From Vibrio atypicus (GTDB taxonomy: Bacteria > Pseudomonadota > Gammaproteobacteria > Enterobacterales > Vibrionaceae), in NCBI RefSeq assembly GCF_009811315.1, contig NZ_BLID01000002.1, positions 109,831 through 173,830 on the forward strand: a stretch of 64,000 nucleotides of DNA, given 5' to 3'. The position numbers were made by a program, and so were the translations under genes. Below, piece after piece: positions 9,472-17,079 of this stretch (its first letter is position 1; each line of letters begins with the position of its first letter). The notes under the pieces were generated by a model that did no database searches, was not told the origin of the DNA, and saw only the letters and a list, made by a program, of their open reading frames with translations.

Positions 9472-10005
9472 TTATCGAGTATATGTCGCAGTCAGTTTAG
9501 CTTTGTCTAGCGCCATGCTGTTCAAGGTGAAACCGACAACGGCTGCAGGTGTATTGGCATCTAGCCCTAATTTCGCTTTTGGCAGTGCCCACACTGTAAA
9601 TTGGTAACGGTGCATACCATCACCTTCAGGAGGACAAGCGCCACCAAACCCTACACTACCGTAGTCAATGCGATGCTCTTGGCCACCGAGCTTTTTGATA
9701 TTAACACCGCGTGGCAGTTCTGAAACGCTCGCAGGGATGTCTGTAGCAATCCAATGCCAGAAACCACTACCTGTTGGTGCATCTGGATCAAAAACGGTGA
9801 TCGCAAAGCTTTTAGTCCCTTCAGGTGCATGGCTCCACTGAAGTTGAGGAGAGACATTGCCTCCGTCACAGCCCCAACTAGAGAATTCAAATGTTTTCGC
9901 CATAGGGTGACCTTCTTGAATATCTTTACTGCTGATATCAAAGGCATTCGCAATACCAGAGGTTAGTACTGCGGTGGTCAGAAGAGTCAAAGTTAAAGGT
10001 TTCAT
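9472..10005 (-). CDS. YbhB/YbcL family PEBP-like protein, exported
   Basis: This 177-aa member of the phosphatidylethanolamine-binding protein family has a clear signal peptide (about residues 1-21, ending ANA), so it is probably periplasmic, unlike cytosolic YbhB. PEBP marks are visible: the DPDAPTGSGFWHW motif, the GACPP loop and the HRY(Q)F motif, which together make the anion-binding pocket. The family role is unclear; the adjacent AraC gene suggests regulated expression. The ATG at 10005 follows AGGAGCACC; the open frame beyond it has no protein character. Confidence 0.88.
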   Translation of the reverse strand: MKPLTLTLLTTAVLTSGIANAFDISSKDIQEGHPMAKTFEFSSWGCDGGNVSPQLQWSHAPEGTKSFAITVFDPDAPTGSGFWHWIATDIPASVSELPRGVNIKKLGGQEHRIDYGSVGFGGACPPEGDGMHRYQFTVWALPKAKLGLDANTPAAVVGFTLNSMALDKAKLTATYTR

Positions 10006-10065
10006 TTTGGTGCTCCTACTTGTTAAGTTCGAAGCTAGTTTAGCGAGAGAGGGAGTCTCGTGATT

Positions 10066-10118
10066 GACATAAAGTATCAATATAAAACAAAGGTTGAGTT
10101 ATTTTGATACTTTAAGTC
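10066..10118. promoter_or_regulatory. inverted repeat upstream of PEBP-AraC operon
   Basis: The arms GACATAAAGTATCAA (10066-10080) and TTGATACTTTAAGTC (10104-10118) match at 14 of 15 positions around a 23-base spacer. It lies 61-113 bases upstream of the PEBP start and could be the operator of the AraC protein encoded downstream. No T run suggests a terminator. Confidence 0.45.
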
Positions 10119-10130
10119 TAGGTGGGGATG

Positions 10131-10811
10131 TTACCAAGGTAAACGCGTACCATCAAAATTAATAAATTCACCAGAGTGAGTAGGTTCAACAGAGTCGATA
10201 ACTAGCGCTAGCCCCTTGGCCGAAGTTTCGGTATCAATCAGCGCATTTGGTCCGCCCATTTCAGTTTGCACCCAACCTGGGTGAAGAGCGATGACAGTAA
10301 ATCCATTGGGCGCTAGGTCATTGCTCAGGCTTTTTACTACAGAGTTCAGCGCCGCTTTGGATGAACGGTAGATATATCCACCCCCAGAAGTATTTTCCGT
10401 CATGCTCCCGACCTTGGAAGAAAGACAGGCTATCTTCTTCAGCAGTCCTTGCTGCAGGTTAGGGTATAGCGCTTCGACGAGTTTTAACGGAGCGATACTA
10501 TTAATCTCAAATACTTTGCGCCATTCGTCGACGTCAGTATTACCAAAGCCGTAACCTTTTGGTCCGTAATAGCCAGCGTTATTAATCAACAAATCGATAG
10601 CAGGTAATTGCTCTGCCAATGTCGAAACAGCAGGGTAGTCGGTGACTTCTAGTTCATGACATATTAGGTGTTGATGCCCAAGGTTTAGCAGTTCTTGCGC
10701 GTTATATTCGCTTCGGTAAGTGGCGTGGACTTGCCAACCTTGTTGCACATAGAGTTTAACGAGACTTAGCCCGATGCCTCGGTTGGCACCAGTGATTAAA
10801 ACGGTTTTCAT
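10131..10811 (-). CDS. SDR family oxidoreductase
   Basis: This is an intact classical short-chain dehydrogenase of 226 aa. The cofactor motif TGANRGIG is at residues 7-14, NNAG near 76-79, the catalytic Ser in CLSSKVG, YxxxK as YRSSK near 149-153, and the HPGWVQTEMGG loop. An Arg in the beta2 region favours NADP(H). It resembles the CsgA/carbonyl reductase-like SDR group; the substrate is unknown. It contrasts with the degenerate SDR at 3893-4555. Confidence 0.88.
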   Translation of the reverse strand: MKTVLITGANRGIGLSLVKLYVQQGWQVHATYRSEYNAQELLNLGHQHLICHELEVTDYPAVSTLAEQLPAIDLLINNAGYYGPKGYGFGNTDVDEWRKVFEINSIAPLKLVEALYPNLQQGLLKKIACLSSKVGSMTENTSGGGYIYRSSKAALNSVVKSLSNDLAPNGFTVIALHPGWVQTEMGGPNALIDTETSAKGLALVIDSVEPTHSGEFINFDGTRLPW

Positions 10812-10901
10812 GGTTGACCTTGTGATGAATCTGCACGTGACTGACAGCCTAGCAAAAAATTATCGATAAATGGAACAACATAAACGCACCCATTAACCAG
10901 A

Positions 10902-10933
10902 ATGAACCCTTTCAAAATAGTGAAAGGGTTCAT
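10902..10933. repeat. 13-bp perfect inverted repeat
   Basis: ATGAACCCTTTCA (10902-10914) and TGAAAGGGTTCAT (10921-10933) are separated by AAATAG. It can form a strong hairpin and lies downstream of the microprotein at 10983-11099 on the minus strand. It is probably that gene's terminator or an operator for the adjacent dehydrogenase; there is no clear T run. Confidence 0.5.
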
Positions 10934-10982
10934 AAACCGTAAAATAATTACAGGTGAGGTCGGAGAAAGCTGCTTTTATCAC

Positions 10983-11099
10983 TTATAGAATGAGGTGCTT
11001 AATAATAAGCCACGAAGATAAAATCATTGCGATGAAAAGGAGAGCAGCAGAAGTTGTACCGACAATGACTCCCAATATTAAATAGAAAAATGGATTCAT
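10983..11099 (-). CDS. 38-aa single-helix membrane microprotein, putative Fur target
   Basis: This short frame was found by reading the minus strand of an apparently empty stretch. It starts MNPFFYLILGVIVG and ends WLIIKHLIL. Nearly the whole 38-aa product is hydrophobic, giving one helix (about residues 4-33) with a short His/Lys-containing tail. The Shine-Dalgarno is modest (AAGAA 6-7 bases before the ATG). A perfect 15-base Fur box lies 18-32 bases upstream, which is strong support for a real iron-repressed gene. I do not recognise the family. Small membrane proteins of this size usually modulate a larger transporter; that is inference only. Confidence 0.6.
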   Translation of the reverse strand: MNPFFYLILGVIVGTTSAALLFIAMILSSWLIIKHLIL

Positions 11100-11116
11100 T
11101 ATAGTTCTTGATTAAG

Positions 11117-11131
11117 TGATAATTATTATCA
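11117..11131. promoter_or_regulatory. perfect 7-1-7 Fur box
   Basis: The sequence TGATAATTATTATCA is an exact match to the 7-1-7 Fur consensus (TGATAAT-N-ATTATCA). It lies between the minus-strand microprotein (ATG at 11099) and the plus-strand hydrolase (ATG at 11200), so Fur could repress either or both. Confidence 0.8.
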
Positions 11132-11199
11132 TTTAACTGATTTTAAATCCATTGGTCAAGCTGTTACCATAATGTCAGGTTTTCTAATTTCATCACATC

Positions 11200-12141
11200 A
11201 TGATCCCACTGATCTATCACCCTATCTATTCGCAGCTTCCACTACCTGATGGTCACCGCTATCCGATCAATAAGTACCGTCTACTTTATGAGGCCATAGA
11301 GAAAGAAAGAGCGGAAAATCGCTTGTGGAGTGAGTGCCTTCATTATGTTGAGCCCGTGTCATTAACGAGCGCTTGTGTGAGTCAAGTTCACTGCGAGCGC
11401 TACATTGACTTGCTTACATCCGGTTGTTTACCTGCGCCCAAAATGCGCCGTATTGGCTTTCCTTGGAGTGACGCCTTGATTACCCGAACGCTCACTTCAG
11501 CTGGTGGGACATGCGATACAGTGAATCAATCGCTCAAATATGATGTTGCCATTCACCTAAGTGGTGGGTATCACCACGCACATTACGATTTTGGTAGCGG
11601 TTTCTGTTTGATTAACGATTTAGTCCTTGCCGCGAAGCGTGCGCTTAGTCTCGAAGGTATCGATAAGGTGCTGATTGTTGATAGTGATGTTCACCATGGG
11701 GATGGTACGGCCACCCTTTGTGAAGGGGAGGCAAACATTGTGACGCTCTCATTTCACTGCGATAAGAATTTCCCTGCACGCAAACCAGACTCTGACTTGG
11801 ATGTTCCATTAGCCAAAGAAACGGGTGATAAAGAGTTTCTAGACGCATTTACATCAGTGGTGGAAATGGCGGTGAATCTGTATCAACCAGACATCATCAT
11901 TTATGACGCAGGGGTTGATATCCACCAAGAGGATGAACTCGGCTATTTAAAGGTATCGACAGAAGGGATCTATCGACGAGATCGCTTTATGTTTGAACTG
12001 GCTAAGAGTAAGGGTTTACCGATTGCTTGCGTAGTTGGTGGTGGCTATCGAACTCGCCATGAAGATTTAGTACCGATTCACACTCAATTGATTAAAGCAG
12101 CAGTGGATGTGTTTGCTGTTGAAAACGAAAAAAGCCGCTAA
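11200..12141 (+). CDS. histone deacetylase-like amidohydrolase (AcuC/AphA family)
   Basis: The 313-aa protein is a zinc-dependent deacetylase of the arginase/deacetylase fold, acting on acetylated lysine, acetylpolyamine or other acetamides; the substrate is unknown. Visible catalytic features are the tandem His of SGGYHHAHYD, the zinc-binding DSDVHHGDGT, the second zinc Asp in YDAGVDIH and the GGGY loop. The SD is poor. Position downstream of topB matches V. cholerae VC2042. The Fur box at 11117 is 69 bases upstream, so iron control is possible. A strong terminator overlaps the stop. Confidence 0.9.
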   Translation: MIPLIYHPIYSQLPLPDGHRYPINKYRLLYEAIEKERAENRLWSECLHYVEPVSLTSACVSQVHCERYIDLLTSGCLPAPKMRRIGFPWSDALITRTLTSAGGTCDTVNQSLKYDVAIHLSGGYHHAHYDFGSGFCLINDLVLAAKRALSLEGIDKVLIVDSDVHHGDGTATLCEGEANIVTLSFHCDKNFPARKPDSDLDVPLAKETGDKEFLDAFTSVVEMAVNLYQPDIIIYDAGVDIHQEDELGYLKVSTEGIYRRDRFMFELAKSKGLPIACVVGGGYRTRHEDLVPIHTQLIKAAVDVFAVENEKSR

Positions 12142-12159
12142 TTGCTTAGCGGCTTTTTT
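12128..12159 (+). terminator. terminator of the deacetylase-like gene
   Basis: The stem AAAAAAGCCGCTA / TAGCGGCTTTTTT overlaps the stop codon of the gene. Confidence 0.85.
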
Positions 12160-12243
12160 ACTAAATGTGGTGGAGTGCTGGGCTTGCATTCAAGGAGGGA
12201 TTTGTCCAAATCCCAATCATGACTTTCACTGCTTAAAAACGAG

Positions 12244-12271
12244 AAAACCCCAGTCTTTCGACTAGGGTTTT
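12244..12271 (-). terminator. terminator of tRNA-Ser with GAAA tetraloop
   Basis: On the minus strand AAAACCCTAGTC pairs with GACTGGGGTTTT (one G-U pair) around a GAAA loop, followed by CTCGTTTTT. It ends 5 bases after the tRNA. The G-U pair exists only in the minus-strand RNA, which fixes the orientation. Confidence 0.8.
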
Positions 12272-12276
12272 GAATG

Positions 12277-12367
12277 TGGCGGAGAGATAGGGATTTGAAC
12301 CCTAGATACGCTATTAACGTATGCCGGTTTTCAAGACCGGTGCTTTCAACCACTCAGCCATCTCTCC
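12277..12367 (-). tRNA. tRNA-Ser(UGA)
   Basis: The 91-nt class II tRNA has acceptor GGAGAGA paired with TCTCTCC, an encoded CCA end, anticodon loop CTTGAAA (anticodon TGA), a long variable arm and the T arm GGTTCAAATCC. It reads serine UCA codons. Upstream on the minus strand TATATT (12388-12383) may be the -10 box. Confidence 0.97.
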
Positions 12368-12517
12368 GTTGTTGAAGCGAATAATATAGAGGTTGAGAAA
12401 GCTTGTAAACCCCTATTTTTACTGTTTGCTTTAATAATGAGCGCTTGGACAGGCTGTTTAGTTCAAGTGCTTGTTTATTAACCTTTTGGGTTGTGTTTTC
12501 TGGTCTAGATAACAAAA

Positions 12518-12539
12518 AAAGAGAGCCTAAGCTCTCTTT
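12518..12539 (-). terminator. terminator of yejL-lapC
   Basis: AAAGAGAGC / GCTCTCTTT with loop CTAA; on the minus strand it runs into TTTTTTTG. It lies 18 bases after the lapC stop. Confidence 0.8.
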
Positions 12540-12556
12540 CTAATGGTAAGGCTCAC

Positions 12557-14365
12557 TTAATTTGACTTGGTATAGAAGCGTTGAAGTTCCGTTAAACCTT
12601 GCATAAGCACTGGAAGTGTTGGATTTTCATCTTTTAAACGCTTGTAGTCATTATTGTACAGCTTGTAGTTACCAAACTTATCGATCACAGTCGTGTTCTT
12701 GGTTGTAATCAAAGCAAGTTCACGAGAGTCGCCCGCCAAAACCCACTTACGAGAACGCTCGTCAAATAGGTTTCGTCCACTACTGAAGTCATTCGGGTTA
12801 GATGACACACCAAGTAGATCTTGGAGTAGGGTGACGGAAAGATCTAAATGACTGGTTCTGTGTGAGTACTCAGAGTTCACTTTACCAGGCCAATGAATCA
12901 CCATAGGTACTTGTAGCTGATAACGACTGTAGTTGGAATTAGCCCCCCAACTATTGGTATTGGTTTCGTTGAATTCTGTACCGTGGTTCGATGTCAGTAC
13001 AATAACGGTTGATTCACTTAAATTTAGTGCTTCGATTCGAGCAAAAAGATCGGCTAGCTCTTCGTCAGCTTGTTGAACTGATTTTTTGTAGCCAGCTTTA
13101 AGTTTTTCGTTGCCGCTTAACTGTTCATTGTCACTGTCATAAGCACTGAAGTTATCGAGAGTCGTCAGTTCAATAAAGCTAAACCATGTGTTATCACCTT
13201 GCTCGGTGACCCAATCAGACCAAGCTTGAATCGCTTGCTTGTCTGCAGAAACCTCTTTATTAAATGGAATACCAGTAAACTTCATGCCTCGGAACACAGA
13301 CTCACCATAGATAGGGTCATCAAAGTTGTCACCGCTGAATAAGCCAAATTGGTACTCTTTATCTAATAAAGTATTAATGATGATCGGTTTCGTACCCTGA
13401 GTCTTAATACTTGGTGCGTAAGAGCTCGGCAGACCATAAAACAGACCGAAGACGCCAAATGTATCGTTACTTGAGCTGTAATGATTAGTGAAGTTCAGGT
13501 TTTGCTCGGCAAAGCCAGTTGCAGCAGGCATCCAGTCTTTGTTGAGTGCGTCGCCGCGTAAGTTGTTTACGCTCACCACTAAAACATTTAACGGATTTGC
13601 TCGACGGCTAAATTCTAATTCTTCAAGAGGGTAGCTGACTAACTCTGAGTTAACTTCTTGATTCTGTTCAAGGCGTTTCAGGTATTCTTCTCTATCAAGT
13701 AAGCCGTGCCTTTCCATGAAAGACTTAGCTGTCATTGGGTATGACAGTGGGAAGTTGGCACGTTGTGCAGTGATAGGGTTATAGAAATATGCATCTGCCC
13801 AAACGTAAACTAAGTGGCTTGAGATAAAGCTAACAAAGAATAGTGCGGCTAAGGGGCGCCCAACATGTTTATGGGACAATTTGCGTTGTTTTCGCCATAC
13901 CCACTCAGATAAACCGAGTTGTAGCATAAAAATCAAAGGCATGACGATGAATAAGTGCTGAAGGTCAGCGCTTACTCCGGAGCTTTTCTCACTAAACAAT
14001 ACTTCCCAAACAACCGGCGTTAGGTGCAAGTTAATGGTTTGATACGCTTGGGTATCAATGAGTAGTAGTGTTAACCCTACGGTCGCGAAGCAGACGGCGA
14101 GTAACCGAAAAAGCTTACGAGAAGGGACTAAAAACGTGAGAGGAAATAGAACCAACAGGTAGAGAGCAAATACAAGAAAGCCAAAATGACCAACCCAAGA
14201 TGTGGCGAGGTAAAACTGCCCTAATAGAGTCTCTGGCCAAGGAGATTGAGTGATATAACGGGTACCAATCAACATTGCTGCGATAATGTTGAAGAAAGCA
14301 AACCAATGCCCCCATCCCACTAAACGTGATACACGTTCGCCGTATGTATTTCCGCTATCTACCAT
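12557..14365 (-). CDS. lapC: LapC/YejM (PbgA) family inner-membrane protein
   Basis: The 602-aa protein matches E. coli YejM/PbgA/LapC, which senses periplasmic LPS and restrains LapB-FtsH degradation of LpxC. The N-terminal DUF3413 part has five transmembrane helices (about residues 15-190), with conserved GHWFA(F)FNI and FLVFALYLLVLFPLTF. The periplasmic sulfatase-like domain follows (about 255-590). As in E. coli the alkaline-phosphatase metal centre is not fully conserved (VVSVNNLRGDA in place of the usual DxxR site), so catalysis is doubtful. It lies 24 bases downstream of yejL, the same pairing as in E. coli. Confidence 0.93.
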   Translation of the reverse strand: MVDSGNTYGERVSRLVGWGHWFAFFNIIAAMLIGTRYITQSPWPETLLGQFYLATSWVGHFGFLVFALYLLVLFPLTFLVPSRKLFRLLAVCFATVGLTLLLIDTQAYQTINLHLTPVVWEVLFSEKSSGVSADLQHLFIVMPLIFMLQLGLSEWVWRKQRKLSHKHVGRPLAALFFVSFISSHLVYVWADAYFYNPITAQRANFPLSYPMTAKSFMERHGLLDREEYLKRLEQNQEVNSELVSYPLEELEFSRRANPLNVLVVSVNNLRGDALNKDWMPAATGFAEQNLNFTNHYSSSNDTFGVFGLFYGLPSSYAPSIKTQGTKPIIINTLLDKEYQFGLFSGDNFDDPIYGESVFRGMKFTGIPFNKEVSADKQAIQAWSDWVTEQGDNTWFSFIELTTLDNFSAYDSDNEQLSGNEKLKAGYKKSVQQADEELADLFARIEALNLSESTVIVLTSNHGTEFNETNTNSWGANSNYSRYQLQVPMVIHWPGKVNSEYSHRTSHLDLSVTLLQDLLGVSSNPNDFSSGRNLFDERSRKWVLAGDSRELALITTKNTTVIDKFGNYKLYNNDYKRLKDENPTLPVLMQGLTELQRFYTKSN

Positions 14366-14389
14366 GTATGTTTTCTATTTTATTCGCGA

Positions 14390-14614
14390 TTAATGAGATT
14401 TTTCTTCGATAGAAGAAATCAATGCCTGTGCAAATTTTTCAGCAATTACTTTACGTTGTGAAGCAGCAACGTCTTGATTTAAGACATTGGTAGCGATATT
14501 ACCTGCAATCATAAGTGAAAGTTCTGGACTTGCTGAATGTTTTTCAAGCACTACTGCGATCTCAGTTAGGATTTGTTCAACTGTTGCGTCGCTGTATTTA
14601 GATGTAATCGGCAT
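14390..14614 (-). CDS. yejL: YejL family protein (DUF1414)
   Basis: A 74-aa cytosolic protein of unknown function. It aligns with E. coli Yej[40 protein letters not shown] helices. The ATG at 14614 corresponds to the E. coli start; a TTG at 14638 would extend it by 8 residues. It is the first gene of a two-gene unit with lapC and is divergent from yejK, which is 84 bases away. Confidence 0.9.
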   Translation of the reverse strand: MPITSKYSDATVEQILTEIAVVLEKHSASPELSLMIAGNIATNVLNQDVAASQRKVIAEKFAQALISSIEEKSH

Positions 14615-14698
14615 AAGTGTTCTAATGTTGATAGTCAAGCGGCTTATGATAACCTACAATGCCACGCAACTGAAACCTATGCAGCGATAAATTTCATC

Positions 14699-15700
14699 AT
14701 GAGCCTTCAACTATCAAATGTTATCCTCCACCAACTGCAAAAAAACGATTCAGACGAGCTAGTTGTTAACTTCCGAGCTGACTCATTGGCAAACGATGCA
14801 TCCAGTGAAAACTTGGTTGCAGAGCTACATCGTGTCTTTAACTCGAAAGCGGGCAAAGGTTTTGGCTCTTTTAAACCAGAGAGCGAATTTCAACAATGGC
14901 TGCAAGAGCTGAAAAAAGGCGAAAAAACCTTTTATGATTTCTCTCAGAGTAGCGCTAATCGCCTAAAAGCGGAGCTTTCAAAATATCCTTTTGCGGATGA
15001 AGGCATCCTTGTTATTGCTGAGTATCAATCTTTAGCAACAGACTATCTGTTTGTCGCAATTATTCCGTCTAATCAAAGTTTGAAAGTGACAGAAGGGTTA
15101 GATATCAGTGCTACGGATTATCTTGATCTGAGTAAAATGGATATTGCAGCTCGTATTGATATCACGAGTTATGAAACCGACAAAGAATCGAATCGTTACC
15201 TCGCGTACATTAAAGGTCGCGTTGGTCGTAAAGTCGCGGACTTTTTCTTAGATTTTCTACAAGCAGAAGTGGGCTTAGACACCAAGCAGCAAAACCAAGT
15301 ATTGATGCAGGCAGTGGAAGATTTTTGCGCCGATTCTAAATTAGAAAAAGACGAAGCGATCAGCTACAAAAAACAAGTTGCTGATTATTGCAATGAGCAG
15401 ATCAAATCTGGTGATGAAGTTCAAGTGCGAGAGCTATCTGGTGAATTACCTGCGTCACAAGATGGCACAAGCTTCTTAGATTACACTCAAGAACAAGGTT
15501 ACGAGTTGGAAGAGAGCTTCCCTGGTGACCGTGCAGCGGTACGTAAACTGACTAAATATGTGGGTGCCGGTGGTGGATTGAATGTGAGCTTTGACAGCAT
15601 GCTTCTCGGAGAGCGTATCTTCTACGATCCAGAGACAGATACATTAACGATTAAAGGCACGCCACCAAATCTTCGCGACCAGTTAACTCGCAATCGATAA
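14699..15700 (+). CDS. yejK: nucleoid-associated protein YejK (NdpA)
   Basis: A 333-aa cytoplasmic, nucleoid-associated protein. In E. coli YejK interacts with topoisomerase IV and gyrase and modulates their activity. The length and conserved segments fit: an N-terminal LSNVILHQL, FLDFLQAE, and the C-terminal KYVGAGGGLNVSFDSMLLGERI block with TLTIKGTPPNLRDQL at the end. The ATG at 14699 matches the family start; an open extension upstream to 14573 lies over the yejL promoter and start. Divergence from yejL-lapC is conserved in gammaproteobacteria. Confidence 0.94.
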   Translation: MSLQLSNVILHQLQKNDSDELVVNFRADSLANDASSENLVAELHRVFNSKAGKGFGSFKPESEFQQWLQELKKGEKTFYDFSQSSANRLKAELSKYPFADEGILVIAEYQSLATDYLFVAIIPSNQSLKVTEGLDISATDYLDLSKMDIAARIDITSYETDKESNRYLAYIKGRVGRKVADFFLDFLQAEVGLDTKQQNQVLMQAVEDFCADSKLEKDEAISYKKQVADYCNEQIKSGDEVQVRELSGELPASQDGTSFLDYTQEQGYELEESFPGDRAAVRKLTKYVGAGGGLNVSFDSMLLGERIFYDPETDTLTIKGTPPNLRDQLTRNR

Positions 15701-15710
15701 TCTAATAGTT

Positions 15711-15748
15711 TAGGACTAGGTGCAATAATTTGCGCTTAGTCCTACCTT
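15711..15748 (+). terminator. probable terminator of yejK
   Basis: A 15-bp stem (15711-15725 with 15730-15744, loop TAAT, two G-U pairs) is followed by CCTTTCCTT. Confidence 0.55.
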
Positions 15749-15804
15749 TCCTTCCGATAACGTATATTCTTGTATTCATAGCAATTTGTTTATAAAGGTA
15801 TTGC

Positions 15805-17016
15805 ATGGATCGCAAGTGGGTGAAATTTGGTGCATTGCTATTGGCGTTATGGCTAATGGCTATGGTCGCAATTGGTACAAGTTACCGTACCATTGAATCA
15901 AGTCAGCGTCAGGTTGAAGAGCTAAGACATAGTATTGATAGTTTACGCAGTACTTTTGTTTATGATGCCCCTTATCGCGCGAAGATGGCCGATCGCCAAG
16001 CGTTAGATTTACAACTCATCTATGCACTTAGGCTTCAAATTGATGCCTACTATCAAAAAAGCTGGCTAATGCCAGATCTCAATCAACTCCTGTTTTCGAC
16101 AGACCGCTTTATCGAGCAAGTGCAAGCGTATCTAGATAATGAACTGGCCGTACAAACCTTGGCTAAGAGAATTCATGAAACGCGAGATCGATATGCAGAC
16201 TCAACAGCGCTGGCGAATCAATACTTTCAATTAAGTGCGAACGTTTTCGAGGCAATGTACCTGTCCGAAAAAGCTAACGCTGAGATTTTTCGTCATGTTG
16301 ACCGTATCTACCAGCAATCAACAGAGCTACGAACGCCACAGAAAGAAGAATTACAAAAAGTATTGGTGGATGTTTCTCAAGTTTTGAGCAGTTACGCTCA
16401 AGGCAGCCATTTGGTTGAAAAACTGATTTCTCATGATGTGACCAACCAAATTGTTCTGTTAGAAACCGAGTATCGTGAAACGTTAAATCGACATGTTTTA
16501 GCGGGGATTACGCTGACTCTATTTGCAATGTTTGGTTACCTGAGTTTGCTGTATCTCGCACAGTCGTCTGTGGCTTTAGAGAGCTTTCAAGAAGATATTC
16601 GGCTTTCTCCACAAGAGGATGCAAAAGCGGTGGCTAAATATGATCAACCAACGGAACCGGAATCTATGCCTCAAATTAGCTTCGATACCATGTTGGGATC
16701 GTTAAATGGTGATGTTGAATCTGTCTGCATGCTACTAGAAGTTTTTGTTGCCGATCATAAGAATGATGTCGCTGAAATCACGAGGTTATTAACGGAATCG
16801 CCTGAGGAAGCACAACGCAAGGCGCATAGCTTAAAAGGAGTGGGTGGTAATCTGGGGGCAAGTCAGCTCAGAGAAGTAGCGACTCAAGTTGAACTCGCGA
16901 TTGGACATGACATCACCAAAGTATCTGACTTGCTGAAAGATCTGCAAGTCTGTCTTGATACCGCGATTGAAGAAGCTCAGATTTTTCTGAATCAACAAAA
17001 TGATGCGAAAGGTTAA
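15805..17016 (+). CDS. membrane-anchored HPt phosphotransfer protein with periplasmic sensor region
   Basis: The 403-aa protein has two transmembrane helices (about residues 7-26 and 233-253) enclosing a helical periplasmic region of about 200 residues. An acidic linker (about 260-285) leads to a C-terminal HPt domain with the phospho-acceptor His341 in AHSLKGVGGNLGA. There is no kinase (HisKA/HATPase), HAMP or receiver domain. This layout looks like a hybrid sensor kinase reduced to its input and phosphotransfer parts. It could relay or drain phosphoryl groups between an orphan kinase and a receiver; which ones is not visible. The next gene follows after 63 bases and is probably cotranscribed. 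Confidence 0.82.
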   Translation: MDRKWVKFGALLLALWLMAMVAIGTSYRTIESSQRQVEELRHSIDSLRSTFVYDAPYRAKMADRQALDLQLIYALRLQIDAYYQKSWLMPDLNQLLFSTDRFIEQVQAYLDNELAVQTLAKRIHETRDRYADSTALANQYFQLSANVFEAMYLSEKANAEIFRHVDRIYQQSTELRTPQKEELQKVLVDVSQVLSSYAQGSHLVEKLISHDVTNQIVLLETEYRETLNRHVLAGITLTLFAMFGYLSLLYLAQSSVALESFQEDIRLSPQEDAKAVAKYDQPTEPESMPQISFDTMLGSLNGDVESVCMLLEVFVADHKNDVAEITRLLTESPEEAQRKAHSLKGVGGNLGASQLREVATQVELAIGHDITKVSDLLKDLQVCLDTAIEEAQIFLNQQNDAKG

Positions 17017-17079
17017 CGTTTTTCTGACCTATACAGGTTAATATCCCTGCCGTTTAATTTTATGGTTCAGAGGCTAACT

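Noticed and set aside
9651..9953. 100-codon minus-strand frame overlapping the PEBP gene
   Set aside because: It overlaps the PEBP gene in another frame; the PEBP protein has clear family motifs and a signal peptide.
14573..14698. N-terminal extension of YejK
   Set aside because: The extension lies over the yejL start region and is absent from the family; the ATG at 14699 fits homologues.
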